From CAZPUI01 sp964415525 (lineage in GTDB: Bacteria > Acidobacteriota > Holophagae > Holophagales > Holophagaceae), in NCBI GenBank assembly GCA_964415525.1, contig CAYQAS010000041.1:1-33858 (forward strand): DNA of 33,858 bases. The letters run 5' to 3'. The number at the start of each line of letters is the position of its first letter. Positions within the stretch are counted from its first letter, which is position 1. Below, in pieces: positions 9,001-16,697 of the stretch. A program made the translations under genes and the position numbers. The notes below the pieces were generated by a model. It ran no database searches and was not told the origin of the DNA. It saw only the letters and a list, made by a program, of their open reading frames with translations.

Positions 9001-9134
9001 GCGAAGGCCTGATCGTCCACTCCGCCACCCCGGAGGGTCACCGACACACGGGATTCGGGCAGAACTTGCCCCTGCTCAGGGGCGGCCCCGAGGGTCAGGC
9101 CAGTGGCCAGGAGGAGGGGCAGCGCGGCGACCAT
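6051..9134 (-). CDS. Omp85-family outer-membrane assembly protein (BamA/TamA-like)
   Basis: This 1027-residue protein inserts or assembles barrel proteins or helps lipid transport in the outer membrane. A short signal peptide (MVAALPLLLATGLTLGAA) is followed by several POTRA-like repeats, each with the alternating strand-helix pattern and phrases such as YPDAKVTAMRSEGDRQLVFRV and YADVAVRRLSPL. The barrel occupies about the last 400 residues. It includes DPTRGSFSRGRIEL, the loop-6 region FFAGGPFTHRGVE, and a terminal GFQF. The usual VRGF/Y loop-6 tetrad reads HRGV here. The protein is longer than E. coli BamA (about 810 residues) and TamA (about 577), consistent with extra POTRA domains. No strong ribosome-binding site precedes the ATG. 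Without neighbours such as skp or lpxD I cannot say whether it is the essential BamA or a paralogue. Confidence 0.8.
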   Translation of the reverse strand: MVAALPLLLATGLTLGAAPEQGQVLPESRVSVTLRGGGVDDQAFARLAMGLDAQGRLDVRLKARALAAVEATDRFRNASLDLSAEGAMLRLDPWPRLVSIRLEGAPKGFSRLLPGSIRAGSMPGPRRLADACARMGQTLQERGYPDAKVTAMRSEGDRQLVFRVEAGRPRIVQAIQVEGPLGSYTASSIQKLLEVTPGRTLWYEGLRNAAVSRIRKRFVKDERYEGGVELIWNDATGLLIAKVDPGPQVEIRLEGKGMRLRQIRRILPLVQAERHSPDLLDQGDRRILRILLSEGCLDAKVTHRREVVQGTPEAPSRIAVTYALDPGPAYVLKDIQFRRNQDLTTAQLDAELSIPRSWWLLGDPAATPDLLDGLEERLRDLYRRRGYADVAVRRLSPLKQGHDATAIFDIREGQLRQIRHLVLDLTLKQTDAIRLAAALGGLIQDQPGESPTLPHRIITDRSGVELPEGTLRELPSTGTRRFLLTFDRPLPLIRTELQRMLNQLRQRILSTGVQRPRFTLGFEPWEDAPAVHIQVSEEPRVTVKRLAVQGSDATRAKALLRETQLLPGTPLDPDRSARTQGAFGGLGGFQHVDLSGLLEVDPQGDWEEGDLITRLEERSPWVISHAFGYDKSQGYHMGFGVQRLNLGGMGRTLDLGIRAGDGTIQNPALRRIFPTGLHSRSVDMYSLGYSDPRADATLPGAWLPVNTRYRLEGAYIHEQRSTFLIRRRRILQGFDWQKEPLDNSPWQYQSGLRYEHVTVASAIPGIRDDELNTIARMPPRVTIVAPYFQVIRDRRDNPMDPTRGSFSRGRIELANQAWGTSANSSFVKVDLSHQWLWPLGPQASWGVASLSVRLGMARPTASTARDLPLSERFFAGGPFTHRGVEPDWLGWESKDRVPLWSSDPPYAPLPDPNDPSKPRTEPVPVGGQGLVLINLEVRFPLPLTKRAVWGELFVDSGQVQRTFFPEDGEPRFRPLRTALGVGLIFKVGLPIKAEYAWDLKRILGKPQTPEEKATRLKNVLLSAGFQF

Positions 9135-9150
9135 GGGTGGCGTAGAGGAA

Positions 9151-9184
9151 CGCCCGGCCCTGGCGATGGGACCAGGGCCGGGCG
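9151..9184 (-). terminator. Terminator between STAS gene and Omp85 gene
   Basis: A perfect 13-bp G+C-rich stem (9151-9163 with 9172-9184) surrounds an 8-base loop. On the minus strand it follows the STAS gene and precedes GTTCCTCT, a modest U-rich run. It separates the STAS gene from the Omp85 gene, whose start is only 17 bases further on, so read-through or attenuation is possible. Confidence 0.6.
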
Positions 9185-9202
9185 CGTTCCTTCGGCTCGG
9201 CC

Positions 9203-9538
9203 TCAGAAGCCCGCGAGCGCTTCGGCTTCGGTGTCCTTCACTTCGAACACGGAGTGGAGGCTGGTCATCTTGATGAGTCCGAAGATGCGCTGGTTCAGGC
9301 CGCAGATGCGCAGGGCGCCGCCCTTGCTCTTGATGGAGGTGTAGCAGCCCACGAGCTCACCGACACCCGAGGAGTCCAGGTAGGTCACCTTTTCGAAATT
9401 GAGGATCAGCTTGCGGGCGCCGGTATCCAGCGCGGTACGAACGGCCTCTCCCATCTCCTGGTCGCCATCCCCAAGGGTGATCTTCCCTTCCGGGTAGAGG
9501 ATCAGGACATCGTCCTGGCTGCGCTGAGTGAGTTTCAT
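9203..9538 (-). CDS. STAS-domain anti-sigma factor antagonist (SpoIIAA/RsbV-like)
   Basis: This 111-residue, single-domain protein is of the type that binds an anti-sigma factor or serine kinase and is controlled by serine phosphorylation. The signature VTYLDSSGVGELVG places the expected phosphorylatable serine at residue 57. The fold starts MKLTQRSQDDVLILYPEGKI and runs to the end, as usual for the family. The frame extends upstream to 9613, but ATG 9538 has GAGGGA just ahead of it and begins the domain directly. It is divergent from flgB, so the two may share a control region. The partner kinase or phosphatase is not in the window. A role in flagellar or envelope regulation is inferred from position only. 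Confidence 0.88.
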   Translation of the reverse strand: MKLTQRSQDDVLILYPEGKITLGDGDQEMGEAVRTALDTGARKLILNFEKVTYLDSSGVGELVGCYTSIKSKGGALRICGLNQRIFGLIKMTSLHSVFEVKDTEAEALAGF

Positions 9539-9607
9539 GGTCGGTCCCTCAGTTGGTGAACCCGCAGTGTAGCCCGCAGATGGGACCTCTGGGTAGGGTC
9601 CCGGCGG

Positions 9608-9623
9608 CGGCACGAACCCTGCA
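9608..9623 (+). promoter_or_regulatory. Sigma-54-like promoter upstream of flgB
   Basis: CGGCACGAACCCTGCA has GG at 9609-9610 and GC at 9621-9622, exactly ten bases apart, as RpoN promoters require. Against TGGCACG-N4-TTGCA it has two mismatches. The predicted RNA start is near 9634, about 39 bases before the flgB ATG. A sigma-54 promoter for rod/basal-body genes agrees with flagellar hierarchies in many bacteria. Confidence 0.6.
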
Positions 9624-9672
9624 ATGAGACCCCGTGCGACCCGCCCTTTGGGTTGAATCTGCCCGGTGCCTC

Positions 9673-10092
9673 ATGTTCGATCCCCTCTCCAGCAACCCGA
9701 TGGTCCAGACGATGGACAAGGCCATGGGGCTTGCGTCCAAGCGGATGGGGCTCATCGCCTCGAACCTCGCGAACGTGGATACCCCCGCCTACAAGACTCA
9801 GGACTTCAGCTTCCAGGACGCCCTGAAGGCCGAGGTCGGGCGGATGGAAGGCGGCAAACCTCGCCTGGCGCGGACCCATCCCGGACACCTGGGAGGCGGC
9901 GCGAGCGGCAGTCTGCCCCCCACCACCGATGCGCTCCGTCCGTCCTGGGAGCGGAACGACGGCAACGACGTGAATCTGGATCGCGAAAACCTGCTGCTGG
10001 CGCGCACCCAGGGCCAGTACCAGCTCGCTTCGACCTTTCTTCAGGTGGAGTTGCGGCGGGTATATCAAGTGATTCGTGAAGGGAGCAAGTGA
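9673..10092 (+). CDS. flgB: Flagellar proximal rod protein FlgB
   Basis: This 139-residue protein forms the proximal rod of the flagellar basal body, exported through the type III apparatus. The N-terminal rod motif is clear (GLIASNLANVDTPAYKTQDF), with helical residues before it, and the C-terminus (LARTQGQYQLASTFLQVELRRVYQVIREG) is the paired coiled-coil segment. ATG 9673 gives MFDPLSSNPMVQTMD, the usual FlgB opening; a GTG at 9634 is in frame but falls at the predicted RNA start. The ribosome-binding site is weak. The stop overlaps the flgC start by one base. Confidence 0.92.
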   Translation: MFDPLSSNPMVQTMDKAMGLASKRMGLIASNLANVDTPAYKTQDFSFQDALKAEVGRMEGGKPRLARTHPGHLGGGASGSLPPTTDALRPSWERNDGNDVNLDRENLLLARTQGQYQLASTFLQVELRRVYQVIREGSK

Positions 10093-10514
10093 TGAGCTTC
10101 AACCGCATCTATGATGTTGCCGCTTCGGGCATGAGCGCCCAGCGCCTGCGGGTTCAGCTCATCGCCGCCAACATCGCCAACAGCGAGACCACCCGCACGC
10201 CGGAGGGCGGTCCCTTTCGTCGGAAGGACGCCGTGTTCCAGGTGCAGCCCCTGCCCAGTGGAAGCGATGGCATGCCTCTGGCTGGGGTGAAGGTGGCTCA
10301 GGTCGCCGCTTCGAAGGAGCCCTTCCTCCAGAAGTTCGATCCCAGCCATCCCGACGCCGACGCCTCGGGCATCGTGAGCTACCCCAACGTGAATCCCGTG
10401 GAGGAGATGGTGAATCTGACGGAAGCGACCCGGGCCTTCGACGCGAATGTGGCCGTCATCCGCTCCGTGCGCACCATGGCCAGCTCCGCCATCGAACTGC
10501 TGCGCGTGCAGTGA
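10092..10514 (+). CDS. flgC: Flagellar proximal rod protein FlgC
   Basis: This 140-residue rod subunit stacks on FlgB. It starts MSFNRIYDVAASGMSAQRLR and carries the rod signature LIAANIANSETTRTPEGGPFRRK. The C-terminus holds the conserved YPNVNPVEEMVNLTEATRAFDANVAVI region shared by FlgC, FlgE and FlgG proteins. ATG 10092 overlaps the flgB TGA (TGATG), with GGGAG just upstream, so translation is probably coupled. A GTG three bases earlier is possible but less likely. Confidence 0.94.
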   Translation: MSFNRIYDVAASGMSAQRLRVQLIAANIANSETTRTPEGGPFRRKDAVFQVQPLPSGSDGMPLAGVKVAQVAASKEPFLQKFDPSHPDADASGIVSYPNVNPVEEMVNLTEATRAFDANVAVIRSVRTMASSAIELLRVQ

Positions 10515-10576
10515 CGGATTTCTGACTGGCATCCCTCCCCTGACCGACCCATCCTGGAACCGCCGAGAACGTCACC

Positions 10577-10888
10577 ATGGACCCCCTCCTCAACCTCACC
10601 GCCCTCAACCCTGTCCGCATCGGGCAGGACGGTGCCAAGCCTGGCGAGGCTGTGGCGCCTGGACAGGAAGGCAGTTTCAGCGATCTGCTGAAGCAGGCCC
10701 TGCAGGAAGTGAACGAGTCCCAGACCGTGGCCGAGCAGGAGGCACGGAACTTGATGACAGGGGAATCGACTGACATGCACACGGCGATCCTGGCGGTCCA
10801 GAAAGCCGATGTCAGCTTCCAGATGATGATGGCCGTGCGATCGAAGTTGATCGAAGCTTACCGGGAAGTCATGCGCATGCAGATGTAG
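10577..10888 (+). CDS. fliE: Flagellar hook-basal body protein FliE
   Basis: This 103-residue adaptor joins the MS ring to the rod. The conserved C-terminal half is present (FSDLLKQALQEVNESQT, then DMHTAILAVQKADVSFQMMMAVRSKLIEAYREVMRMQM). The first 35 residues are variable, as usual. It follows flgC after 62 bases and precedes fliF by 31 bases, the standard flgB-flgC-fliE-fliF order. No separate promoter is evident in the 62-base gap. Confidence 0.94.
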   Translation: MDPLLNLTALNPVRIGQDGAKPGEAVAPGQEGSFSDLLKQALQEVNESQTVAEQEARNLMTGESTDMHTAILAVQKADVSFQMMMAVRSKLIEAYREVMRMQM

Positions 10889-10919
10889 CCCGTAGGCGCC
10901 CGGCCATCGCGAGGATGAC

Positions 10920-12599
10920 ATGGCCGGTGAAAACAATCTGACATCGCAACTTCAGAACGCGTTCCGGACCATGACCGGGACCCAGAAGGGCATGCTGCTG
11001 GCCATTTCGGCCACGGTGCTGCTTGCCCTGGCGGGGATCATCGTCTGGGCCGGGCAGGACTCCATGGGGACACTGTTCACGAACCTGCCCGCCACGGATG
11101 CCAACCGCATCGTGGATGACCTGCGCAAGCAGAACATCAAGTACGAGCTGAGCAAGGATCAGCGCACCATCTCCGTGCCCGAAGAGCGGGTGGGTGAGCT
11201 GCGGCTCAAGTTCGCGGGGGACGGCTTGCCCCACGGCGAGGGCATCGGCTTCGAGAAGCTGGAGAGCCCGAGCCTGACCACGACGGACTTCACGCAGAAG
11301 GTGATGTACCGACGAGCCATGGAGTCCCAGCTCGCCAAGACCTTAAAGGACGGCCTGAGCGCCATCATCTCCGACGCCGTCGTCCACATCACGCCCGCGA
11401 ACGACAGCCCCTTCGCCACCGAGAAGGAAGACGCCAAGGCCTCCGTCCTTCTCAAGCTCAAGGGCCGGCGCATGCTTCCGGATGACAACACCCGGGCCAT
11501 CGTCAACCTCGTGGCCGCGAGCGTTGAAGGCTTGAAGCCCGACAACGTCGTGGTGGTGGACCAGGACAGCCGCATCCTCAGCAAGGGCGGGCGGGACGCC
11601 TCCGTGGGCGCCTCGGACGAGCAGAAAAAGATCCAGCGGGAAGAGGAAGATCACCTCGTCCAGCGGGTCGTGGAACTGCTGGAACCCGTGGTGGGGCCGG
11701 GCAAGGTGCGCGCCACCGCTAACGTGGTGCTGGACTTCGACAAGGTAAAGATCAACGAGGAGAAGTTCGACCCGCAGGGCCAGGTGGAGCGGGCGGTCCA
11801 GCAGAAGGACGAGAAGATCAGCAAGCGCGAAGGCGCCGCGGGCGTGCCCGGCACTCCCACCAACGTGGCGCCTGCCAATGCCGGGGCCACCGGCGGCGGT
11901 GCGACAGAGACGACGGACCGCAAGGAATCCACCACCAACTACGACATCAGCAAGACCGTGAGTGCCACGGAGCGCGCCCCCGGCTCCATTAAGCGCCTCA
12001 GCGTGGCGGTGGTGGTGGATCACGCCACCACCTGGGACACGACCGGCAAGGAGCCCGTGGCCAAGCAGAATCCCCGCACCGCGGAGGAACTCAAGAAGCT
12101 TCAGGCCCAGGTGGCCGCGGCCGTGGGAATCAACGCCCAGCGGGGTGACCAGCTCACCCTCGAGAACATGGCCTTCGCCGTCACCACGAACCCGAAGGAA
12201 GAGGCGGAAGCCAAGAAGCAGTTCTGGATCGATCAGGCCATGAAGCTGGCCCCGATCGCGGGTTGGGCCATCTTTGGGGCGGTGCTGTTCTTCATGGTGG
12301 TGATGCCCATGCTCAAGAAACTGTCGGCGGCCCTGAACAAGCCTGCGCCCCTGCGGGTCCAGGGTGCGGAAGGCGAAGAAGGCGGCAGCGGCGGGTCTTC
12401 CCGTCGGGTCACTCAGGTCAAGAGCATGTCGGAGCTTCAGGCGGAGATCGAGGCCGAGCTCAACGCGGAAGGTGCGTCCTCCGCGCCGGAGGCCCAGCGC
12501 CGACAGCTCATCAAGAAGCGGATCCAGGAAACGGCGACCTCGGATCCCGAAACCGCCGCCCAGCTGGTGCGCAGTTGGATGGTTGAGGACGGGCGATGA
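10920..12599 (+). CDS. fliF: Flagellar MS-ring protein FliF
   Basis: This 559-residue inner-membrane ring protein houses the export gate and carries the switch. Transmembrane segments are seen at about residues 24-45 (GMLLAISATVLLALAGIIVW) and 441-462 (LAPIAGWAIFGAVLFFMVV). Between them lie the ring-building YscJ-like region (TLFTNLPATDANRIVDDLRKQNIKYEL, YRRAMESQLAKTL) and the FliF C-domain with a Gly/Ala/Thr-rich insert near residues 305-335. The last ~60 residues, ending AAQLVRSWMVEDGR, are the FliG-binding tail. Length matches the family. The stop overlaps fliG by four bases (ATGA). Confidence 0.96.
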   Translation: MAGENNLTSQLQNAFRTMTGTQKGMLLAISATVLLALAGIIVWAGQDSMGTLFTNLPATDANRIVDDLRKQNIKYELSKDQRTISVPEERVGELRLKFAGDGLPHGEGIGFEKLESPSLTTTDFTQKVMYRRAMESQLAKTLKDGLSAIISDAVVHITPANDSPFATEKEDAKASVLLKLKGRRMLPDDNTRAIVNLVAASVEGLKPDNVVVVDQDSRILSKGGRDASVGASDEQKKIQREEEDHLVQRVVELLEPVVGPGKVRATANVVLDFDKVKINEEKFDPQGQVERAVQQKDEKISKREGAAGVPGTPTNVAPANAGATGGGATETTDRKESTTNYDISKTVSATERAPGSIKRLSVAVVVDHATTWDTTGKEPVAKQNPRTAEELKKLQAQVAAAVGINAQRGDQLTLENMAFAVTTNPKEEAEAKKQFWIDQAMKLAPIAGWAIFGAVLFFMVVMPMLKKLSAALNKPAPLRVQGAEGEEGGSGGSSRRVTQVKSMSELQAEIEAELNAEGASSAPEAQRRQLIKKRIQETATSDPETAAQLVRSWMVEDGR

Positions 12600-13600
12600 G
12601 CAAGTTGAATGGCACACAGAAGGCCGCAGTGTTGATGGTCGCCCTGGGGGACGATGCCGCTTCCAGCATCTTCAAATACCTGGAAGAGGATGAGATCCAG
12701 ACCATTTCCAAGGAGATCGCCCTCACTCGCCACGTCACGCCCGAGGTCTCCGACGACATCTTGGAGGAGTTCCACACGATGTCGCTCGCCAAGAGCTACA
12801 TCACCCAGGGCGGCATCGAGTTCGCCAAGAAGCTCCTGATCAAGAGCGTGGGCCCTGAAACCGCCCGCAAGATCATCGACCGGCTCACCAAGGCCCTCGA
12901 ATCCAGCGCGGGCTTCAGCAGTCTGGAACGCGCCAACCCGCAGCAGCTCTCCAAGTTCATCCAGAGCGAGCACCCGCAGACCATCGCCCTCATCCTGGCC
13001 CACCTCAACACCACCCAGGCCGCCGAACTCATCGCGTCCCTGCCGGATTCGCTCCGAGCGGATGTGGCCATGCGCATGGCGAACCTGCAGGAAATCAGCC
13101 CCGAGGTCGTGCGTCGCATCTCGCTGATCCTGGAGCAGAAACTGGAGGCCCTGGGCACGTTCAGCACCGAGGCCTACGGCGGCGTGCGCGCCGTCGCGGA
13201 GCTCTTCAACCGTATGGACCGCACCACGGGCCGTGTCGTACTTGAGAAGATCGAGAACGAGAACCCACAGCTGGCCGCCAGCATCCGCGATCTGATGTTC
13301 GTCTTCGACGACATCCTGCTCATCGACGATCTAGGCATCTCCGAGATCCTCAAGCGCTCCGACAAGAAAATCCTCACGGTGGCCCTCAAGGGCACCAGCG
13401 AGGAGTTGCGCAACCAGTTCTTCCGCAACATGTCCGCCCGCGCGGTGGAGATGATGAAGGAAGAAATGGAGTTCATGGGCCCGATCAAGCTCAAGGATGT
13501 CGAAAAGGCGCAGCACGAGGTGGTGGAGATCGTGCGCCAGCTCGAGGAGGAGGGCGTCGTGGCCATCGGTGGCGGAGGCGGCGAGGACTATGTCTCGTAG
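12596..13600 (+). CDS. fliG: Flagellar motor switch protein FliG
   Basis: This 334-residue rotor protein binds FliF through its N-domain and transmits torque through its C-domain. Visible marks are the opening GTQKAAVLMVALGDDAASSIFKYL, the EHPQ motif at residues 125-128 (SEHPQTIALILAHL), and the charged C-terminal torque helix (DILLIDDLGISEILKRSDKKIL). MSARAVEMMKEEMEFMGPIKLKDVE follows it. The tail ends in a glycine-rich run (AIGGGGGEDYVS). The start overlaps fliF by four bases, and fliH begins inside its last codons, so the three are tightly coupled. Confidence 0.96.
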   Translation: MSKLNGTQKAAVLMVALGDDAASSIFKYLEEDEIQTISKEIALTRHVTPEVSDDILEEFHTMSLAKSYITQGGIEFAKKLLIKSVGPETARKIIDRLTKALESSAGFSSLERANPQQLSKFIQSEHPQTIALILAHLNTTQAAELIASLPDSLRADVAMRMANLQEISPEVVRRISLILEQKLEALGTFSTEAYGGVRAVAELFNRMDRTTGRVVLEKIENENPQLAASIRDLMFVFDDILLIDDLGISEILKRSDKKILTVALKGTSEELRNQFFRNMSARAVEMMKEEMEFMGPIKLKDVEKAQHEVVEIVRQLEEEGVVAIGGGGGEDYVS

Positions 13601-14333
13601 TGGCCGCATCATTCCCGCCGAAGAGGCCCACCGCCGGACCATCGAGGCGTTCCCCTACTTCTCCGCCACCATGGCGCCGACCCTGGGGCAGGAAGCCGAG
13701 GACGACGGCGCCATCGGCGACACGCTCTCCACGCCGGAAGAGGACGCCCAGCGACTCGTCAGCGTGGACCAGCAGATCTTCGAGAAGATGCAGGCGGCGG
13801 AACGCCATGCCCAGGAGGTCGCCCGGGTGGCCTACGAGGAGGGCTTCAGCGCGGGGGAACGGGAAGGCCGCGAGTTCGGCGAGAGTCAGTACCGCGTCCA
13901 CATGCAGCGCCTCGACGCCGCGCTCCAGCAGCTTTCCCGAACCGGGACGATCCTGGAGAAGGCCACCCAGGACGAGCTGCTCGCCCTGGCCTTCGCCATG
14001 GGCGAATACATTGCCGCTCGGCAGATCGAGATCTCGTTCGATGGCGTGCGGCCCCTGCTGGACGCGGTGCTCGCGGAGCATGCCGTTCCCGGCGGCACCA
14101 CGGATCGTTCGGGTCAGGAAGTCGCCACGGTCTACCTGCATCCCAAGGATCTGGAGGATCTGACGGACCGCTACGTCGGGTACGCTGGGCTCCGACTGGC
14201 TGAAGACCCCGAGCTGACCCGCGGCAGCCTGCGGTTGGAGATGGAAGAGGGCGTTGTGGAGGCCACCTTGGAGCAGCGCCGCGAGCGGCTGATGGAGCTG
14301 CTGCGCCGCCTGCGGGAGTCCGGGAGGCTCTGA
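13590..14333 (+). CDS. fliH: Flagellar export ATPase regulator FliH
   Basis: This 247-residue stalk protein links the FliI ATPase to the export apparatus and restrains its activity. The middle is rich in glutamate and helical (AYEEGFSAGEREGREFGESQYRV), the type of GxxxG-bearing region typical of FliH. The C-domain (about 130-247) matches the FliH/YscL fold. Identification rests mainly on this pattern and on its place between fliG and fliI. The frame is open upstream to 13497 inside fliG, but ATG 13590 has GGCGAGGA just ahead and begins MSRSGRIIPAEEA, a normal FliH opening. The start overlaps the fliG end by 11 bases; the stop overlaps fliI by one base. Confidence 0.88.
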   Translation: MSRSGRIIPAEEAHRRTIEAFPYFSATMAPTLGQEAEDDGAIGDTLSTPEEDAQRLVSVDQQIFEKMQAAERHAQEVARVAYEEGFSAGEREGREFGESQYRVHMQRLDAALQQLSRTGTILEKATQDELLALAFAMGEYIAARQIEISFDGVRPLLDAVLAEHAVPGGTTDRSGQEVATVYLHPKDLEDLTDRYVGYAGLRLAEDPELTRGSLRLEMEEGVVEATLEQRRERLMELLRRLRESGRL

Positions 14334-15673
14334 TGGACCTGGCATTCCTGAAGGATCAAATCCGCCAGCTGCCTGCCGGGGACCGTCTGGGGCGGGTGAC
14401 CAAGGTGGTGGGCCTGATCGTGGAATCCCGCGGACCCGAAGGCAGCATCGGCGAGCAGATGCTGGTGCGCCTGGAGGATGGCCGCCAGATCGCGGCGGAG
14501 GTGGTGGGCTTCAACGACCGCCAGCTGCTGCTGATGCCCATCGAGAACACCGAGGGCCTCCGGCCCGGACTGCTGGTGCAGGCCACGGGCCACCTGCCGG
14601 AACTGCCGGTGTCCAATGCCCTCCTGGGGCGGGTCATCGATCCCCTGGGGCGTCCCCTGGATGGCGGGCCGCCCATCGAGCCGGAGTGCCACGTTCCGAT
14701 CCACGCCCAGCCGCCCAACCCGATGCAACGGCGCATGATCAAGGAGGTCCTCTCCACCGGCGTGCGCACCATCGACGGCATGTTGACCCTTGGCAAGGGG
14801 CAGCGCGTGGGCATCTTCGCTGGTTCCGGCGTAGGCAAGTCCACGCTCCTCGGCATGATCGCCCGCTACACCTCCGCCACGGTGAACGTGATCATCCTCG
14901 TGGGTGAGCGCGGTCGTGAGCTGAAGGAGTTCATCGAGAACGATCTGGGGCCCGAAGGCCTGAAGCGCAGTGTCGTGATTGTCGCCACGTCGGACCAGAC
15001 GCCGCTGTTGCGCCTGCGCTGTGCCCTGGCGGGCACTTCCGTCGCGGAGTTCTTCATGCGCCAGGGTCACGACGTGCTCCTGATGATGGACAGCGTGACC
15101 CGCTTCGCGATGGCCCAGCGGGAAGTCGGCCTCAGCGCGGGCGAACCCCCCAGCTCCCGGGGCTACACGCCGTCCGTGTTCACCCTGCTGCCCCGCCTCA
15201 TGGAGCGCGCGGGCACCTTCGAGGGCATGGGTTCCATCACCGGCATCTACACCGTGCTGGTGGAGGGCGACGATATGAACGAGCCCATCAGCGACGCCGT
15301 GCGCGGCATCCTCGACGGCCACGTCATCCTCAGCCGCAAGCTGGCCTCCAAGAACCACTACCCCGCCATCGATGTGCTCGGCAGCCTCAGCCGACTCTTC
15401 AGCGCGCTTGCGTCTTCGGAGCAGAAGCAGCTCTCCGCCAAGATCCGCGACCTCCTGGCCACCTATGCCGATGCCGAGGACCTCATCCAGATCGGCGCGT
15501 ACACAAAGGGGTCCAGTCCCAACATCGACCAGGCCATCCAGTTCCAGCCTTCCATCACGGCATTCCTGCGCCAGGCCGTCTCCGAACCCAGCAGTCAGCG
15601 CCAGACCCTGCTCGACATGGGCACGATCTTCGGGGTGGATCTCGCACCGTTCCTGAACGCTTCGGCCCAGTGA
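14333..15673 (+). CDS. fliI: Flagellum-specific export ATPase FliI
   Basis: This 446-residue F1-beta-like ATPase energises unloading of export substrates at the type III gate. Walker A GSGVGKST is at residues 164-171, and the ILVGERGRELKEF segment follows. Walker B (VLLMMD) ends at D253, followed by SVTRFAMAQREVGL. The signature PPSSRGYTPSVF comes next, then YPAIDVLGSLSRL. Length matches the family. The start overlaps the fliH TGA by one base. The N-terminal residues (about 1-95) form the beta-barrel cap used for hexamer assembly. Confidence 0.96.
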   Translation: MDLAFLKDQIRQLPAGDRLGRVTKVVGLIVESRGPEGSIGEQMLVRLEDGRQIAAEVVGFNDRQLLLMPIENTEGLRPGLLVQATGHLPELPVSNALLGRVIDPLGRPLDGGPPIEPECHVPIHAQPPNPMQRRMIKEVLSTGVRTIDGMLTLGKGQRVGIFAGSGVGKSTLLGMIARYTSATVNVIILVGERGRELKEFIENDLGPEGLKRSVVIVATSDQTPLLRLRCALAGTSVAEFFMRQGHDVLLMMDSVTRFAMAQREVGLSAGEPPSSRGYTPSVFTLLPRLMERAGTFEGMGSITGIYTVLVEGDDMNEPISDAVRGILDGHVILSRKLASKNHYPAIDVLGSLSRLFSALASSEQKQLSAKIRDLLATYADAEDLIQIGAYTKGSSPNIDQAIQFQPSITAFLRQAVSEPSSQRQTLLDMGTIFGVDLAPFLNASAQ

Positions 15674-15677
15674 TGCC

Positions 15678-16130
15678 ATGGCCACGCGCTTCCGCTTTCG
15701 TCTCCAACCCCTTCTCAAGCTCCGCAAGAGCCTGGAGGAAGAGGCCCAGCGGCATCTGGCCCGGACCCTGGATGTCAAACAGGCGGCGGAGGCACGGGTG
15801 GCGGAGTTGCAGCAATTGCACCTCTCCACCGCAGATATCCGGCGGGCGGCGCCAGGCGAAGTGCTGGATCTTCAGCGCTGGCGAGCGGCGGAACGCTATC
15901 TGGTGGTGCTCGAACGCATGCTCCTGGAGGCTCGCCAGGCCGTGATCGCCGCCGAACATCGGGTGGCGGAGGCGCGGGTGGCGTTGAAGAAAGCGCACCA
16001 GGCTCACATGACCATCGAGCGGCTCAAGGAACGGCGCAAGGAACAGCATGAGTTCGAACAGCTCCAGGAGGAGCTACGGGCCATGGATGAACTCGCCGTA
16101 CTCCGCTATCGCTTCAATACGAAAGGGTGA
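15678..16130 (+). CDS. fliJ: Flagellar export chaperone FliJ
   Basis: This 150-residue protein is helical throughout and rich in Arg, Glu, Gln and Leu, the two-helix coiled coil that inserts into the FliI hexamer like the gamma subunit of F1. It begins with the family opening FRFRLQPLLKLRKSLEEEAQRHLA and ends in ELAVLRYRFNTKG. It begins five bases after the fliI stop. An overlapping ATG at 15673 is in another frame and gives a non-FliJ peptide. Confidence 0.9.
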   Translation: MATRFRFRLQPLLKLRKSLEEEAQRHLARTLDVKQAAEARVAELQQLHLSTADIRRAAPGEVLDLQRWRAAERYLVVLERMLLEARQAVIAAEHRVAEARVALKKAHQAHMTIERLKERRKEQHEFEQLQEELRAMDELAVLRYRFNTKG

Positions 16131-16134
16131 CGCC

Positions 16135-16680
16135 ATGAAGATCCATCGAAGCTGGTTGTGGATGCTTGCACCCCTGGGACTGGCCTGCGGCGTGGTGTGG
16201 CTCTCGGCCCAGGAGCCCAAGCAGACGAGCGCGGAGGGCATCAAGGTGGGCGAACTGGCGGAGAAGCTCCAAGTGCGGGAAAAGGCTGCCGTGCAGAAGG
16301 AGAACGAACTGCGGGAGCTGGAGCAGCGACTGGCAACACTCCAGGCGACGCTGGACAAGGACCGCAACGATCTCCAGACCCGCGAGAAGGCGCTTCAGGA
16401 GGCCCAGGCCAAGCTCGACAACCTGCGCACCCGACCGCCCGTGGACCCCCAGATGGTCCAGACCTACGAAAAGATGGATCCCGCCTCCGGTGCCCAGGCC
16501 ATCAAGGAGCTCTACACCCTGAATGCGGACCTCGCCATTGCCGTGCTGGGCACCATCCCGCCCAAGAAGGCGGCCAAGGTGCTGGAGAACCTCGGCGATC
16601 CCAAGCTCGCGGCGAAGCTCCTGGAGCGTGTGGCCCTCACCAAGCGGGCGGCCCCCGCCGTCGGAACACCAGTGGGCTGA
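16135..16680 (+). CDS. MotE-like flagellar protein (MgtE N-domain type)
   Basis: This 181-residue protein has an N-terminal membrane anchor or signal (WLWMLAPLGLACGVVWLSAQ) and a long coiled coil at about residues 40-100. The C-terminal helical domain (YEKMDPASGAQAIKELYTLNADLAIAVLGTIPPKKAAKVLENLGDPKLA) matches the MgtE intracellular N-domain fold found in MotE. In other bacteria MotE helps place the MotC stator-associated ring. The position after fliJ and before fliK is where this gene commonly lies. ATG 16135 lies four bases after the fliJ stop, with AAAGGG upstream. Confidence 0.82.
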   Translation: MKIHRSWLWMLAPLGLACGVVWLSAQEPKQTSAEGIKVGELAEKLQVREKAAVQKENELRELEQRLATLQATLDKDRNDLQTREKALQEAQAKLDNLRTRPPVDPQMVQTYEKMDPASGAQAIKELYTLNADLAIAVLGTIPPKKAAKVLENLGDPKLAAKLLERVALTKRAAPAVGTPVG

Positions 16681-16697
16681 TCCTGCCCGTTCGAGTC

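Noticed and set aside
10527..10545. TGGCAT before fliE as a sigma-54 site
   Set aside because: The base pair ten positions after GG is CT, not GC, and the rest of the -12 block does not match.
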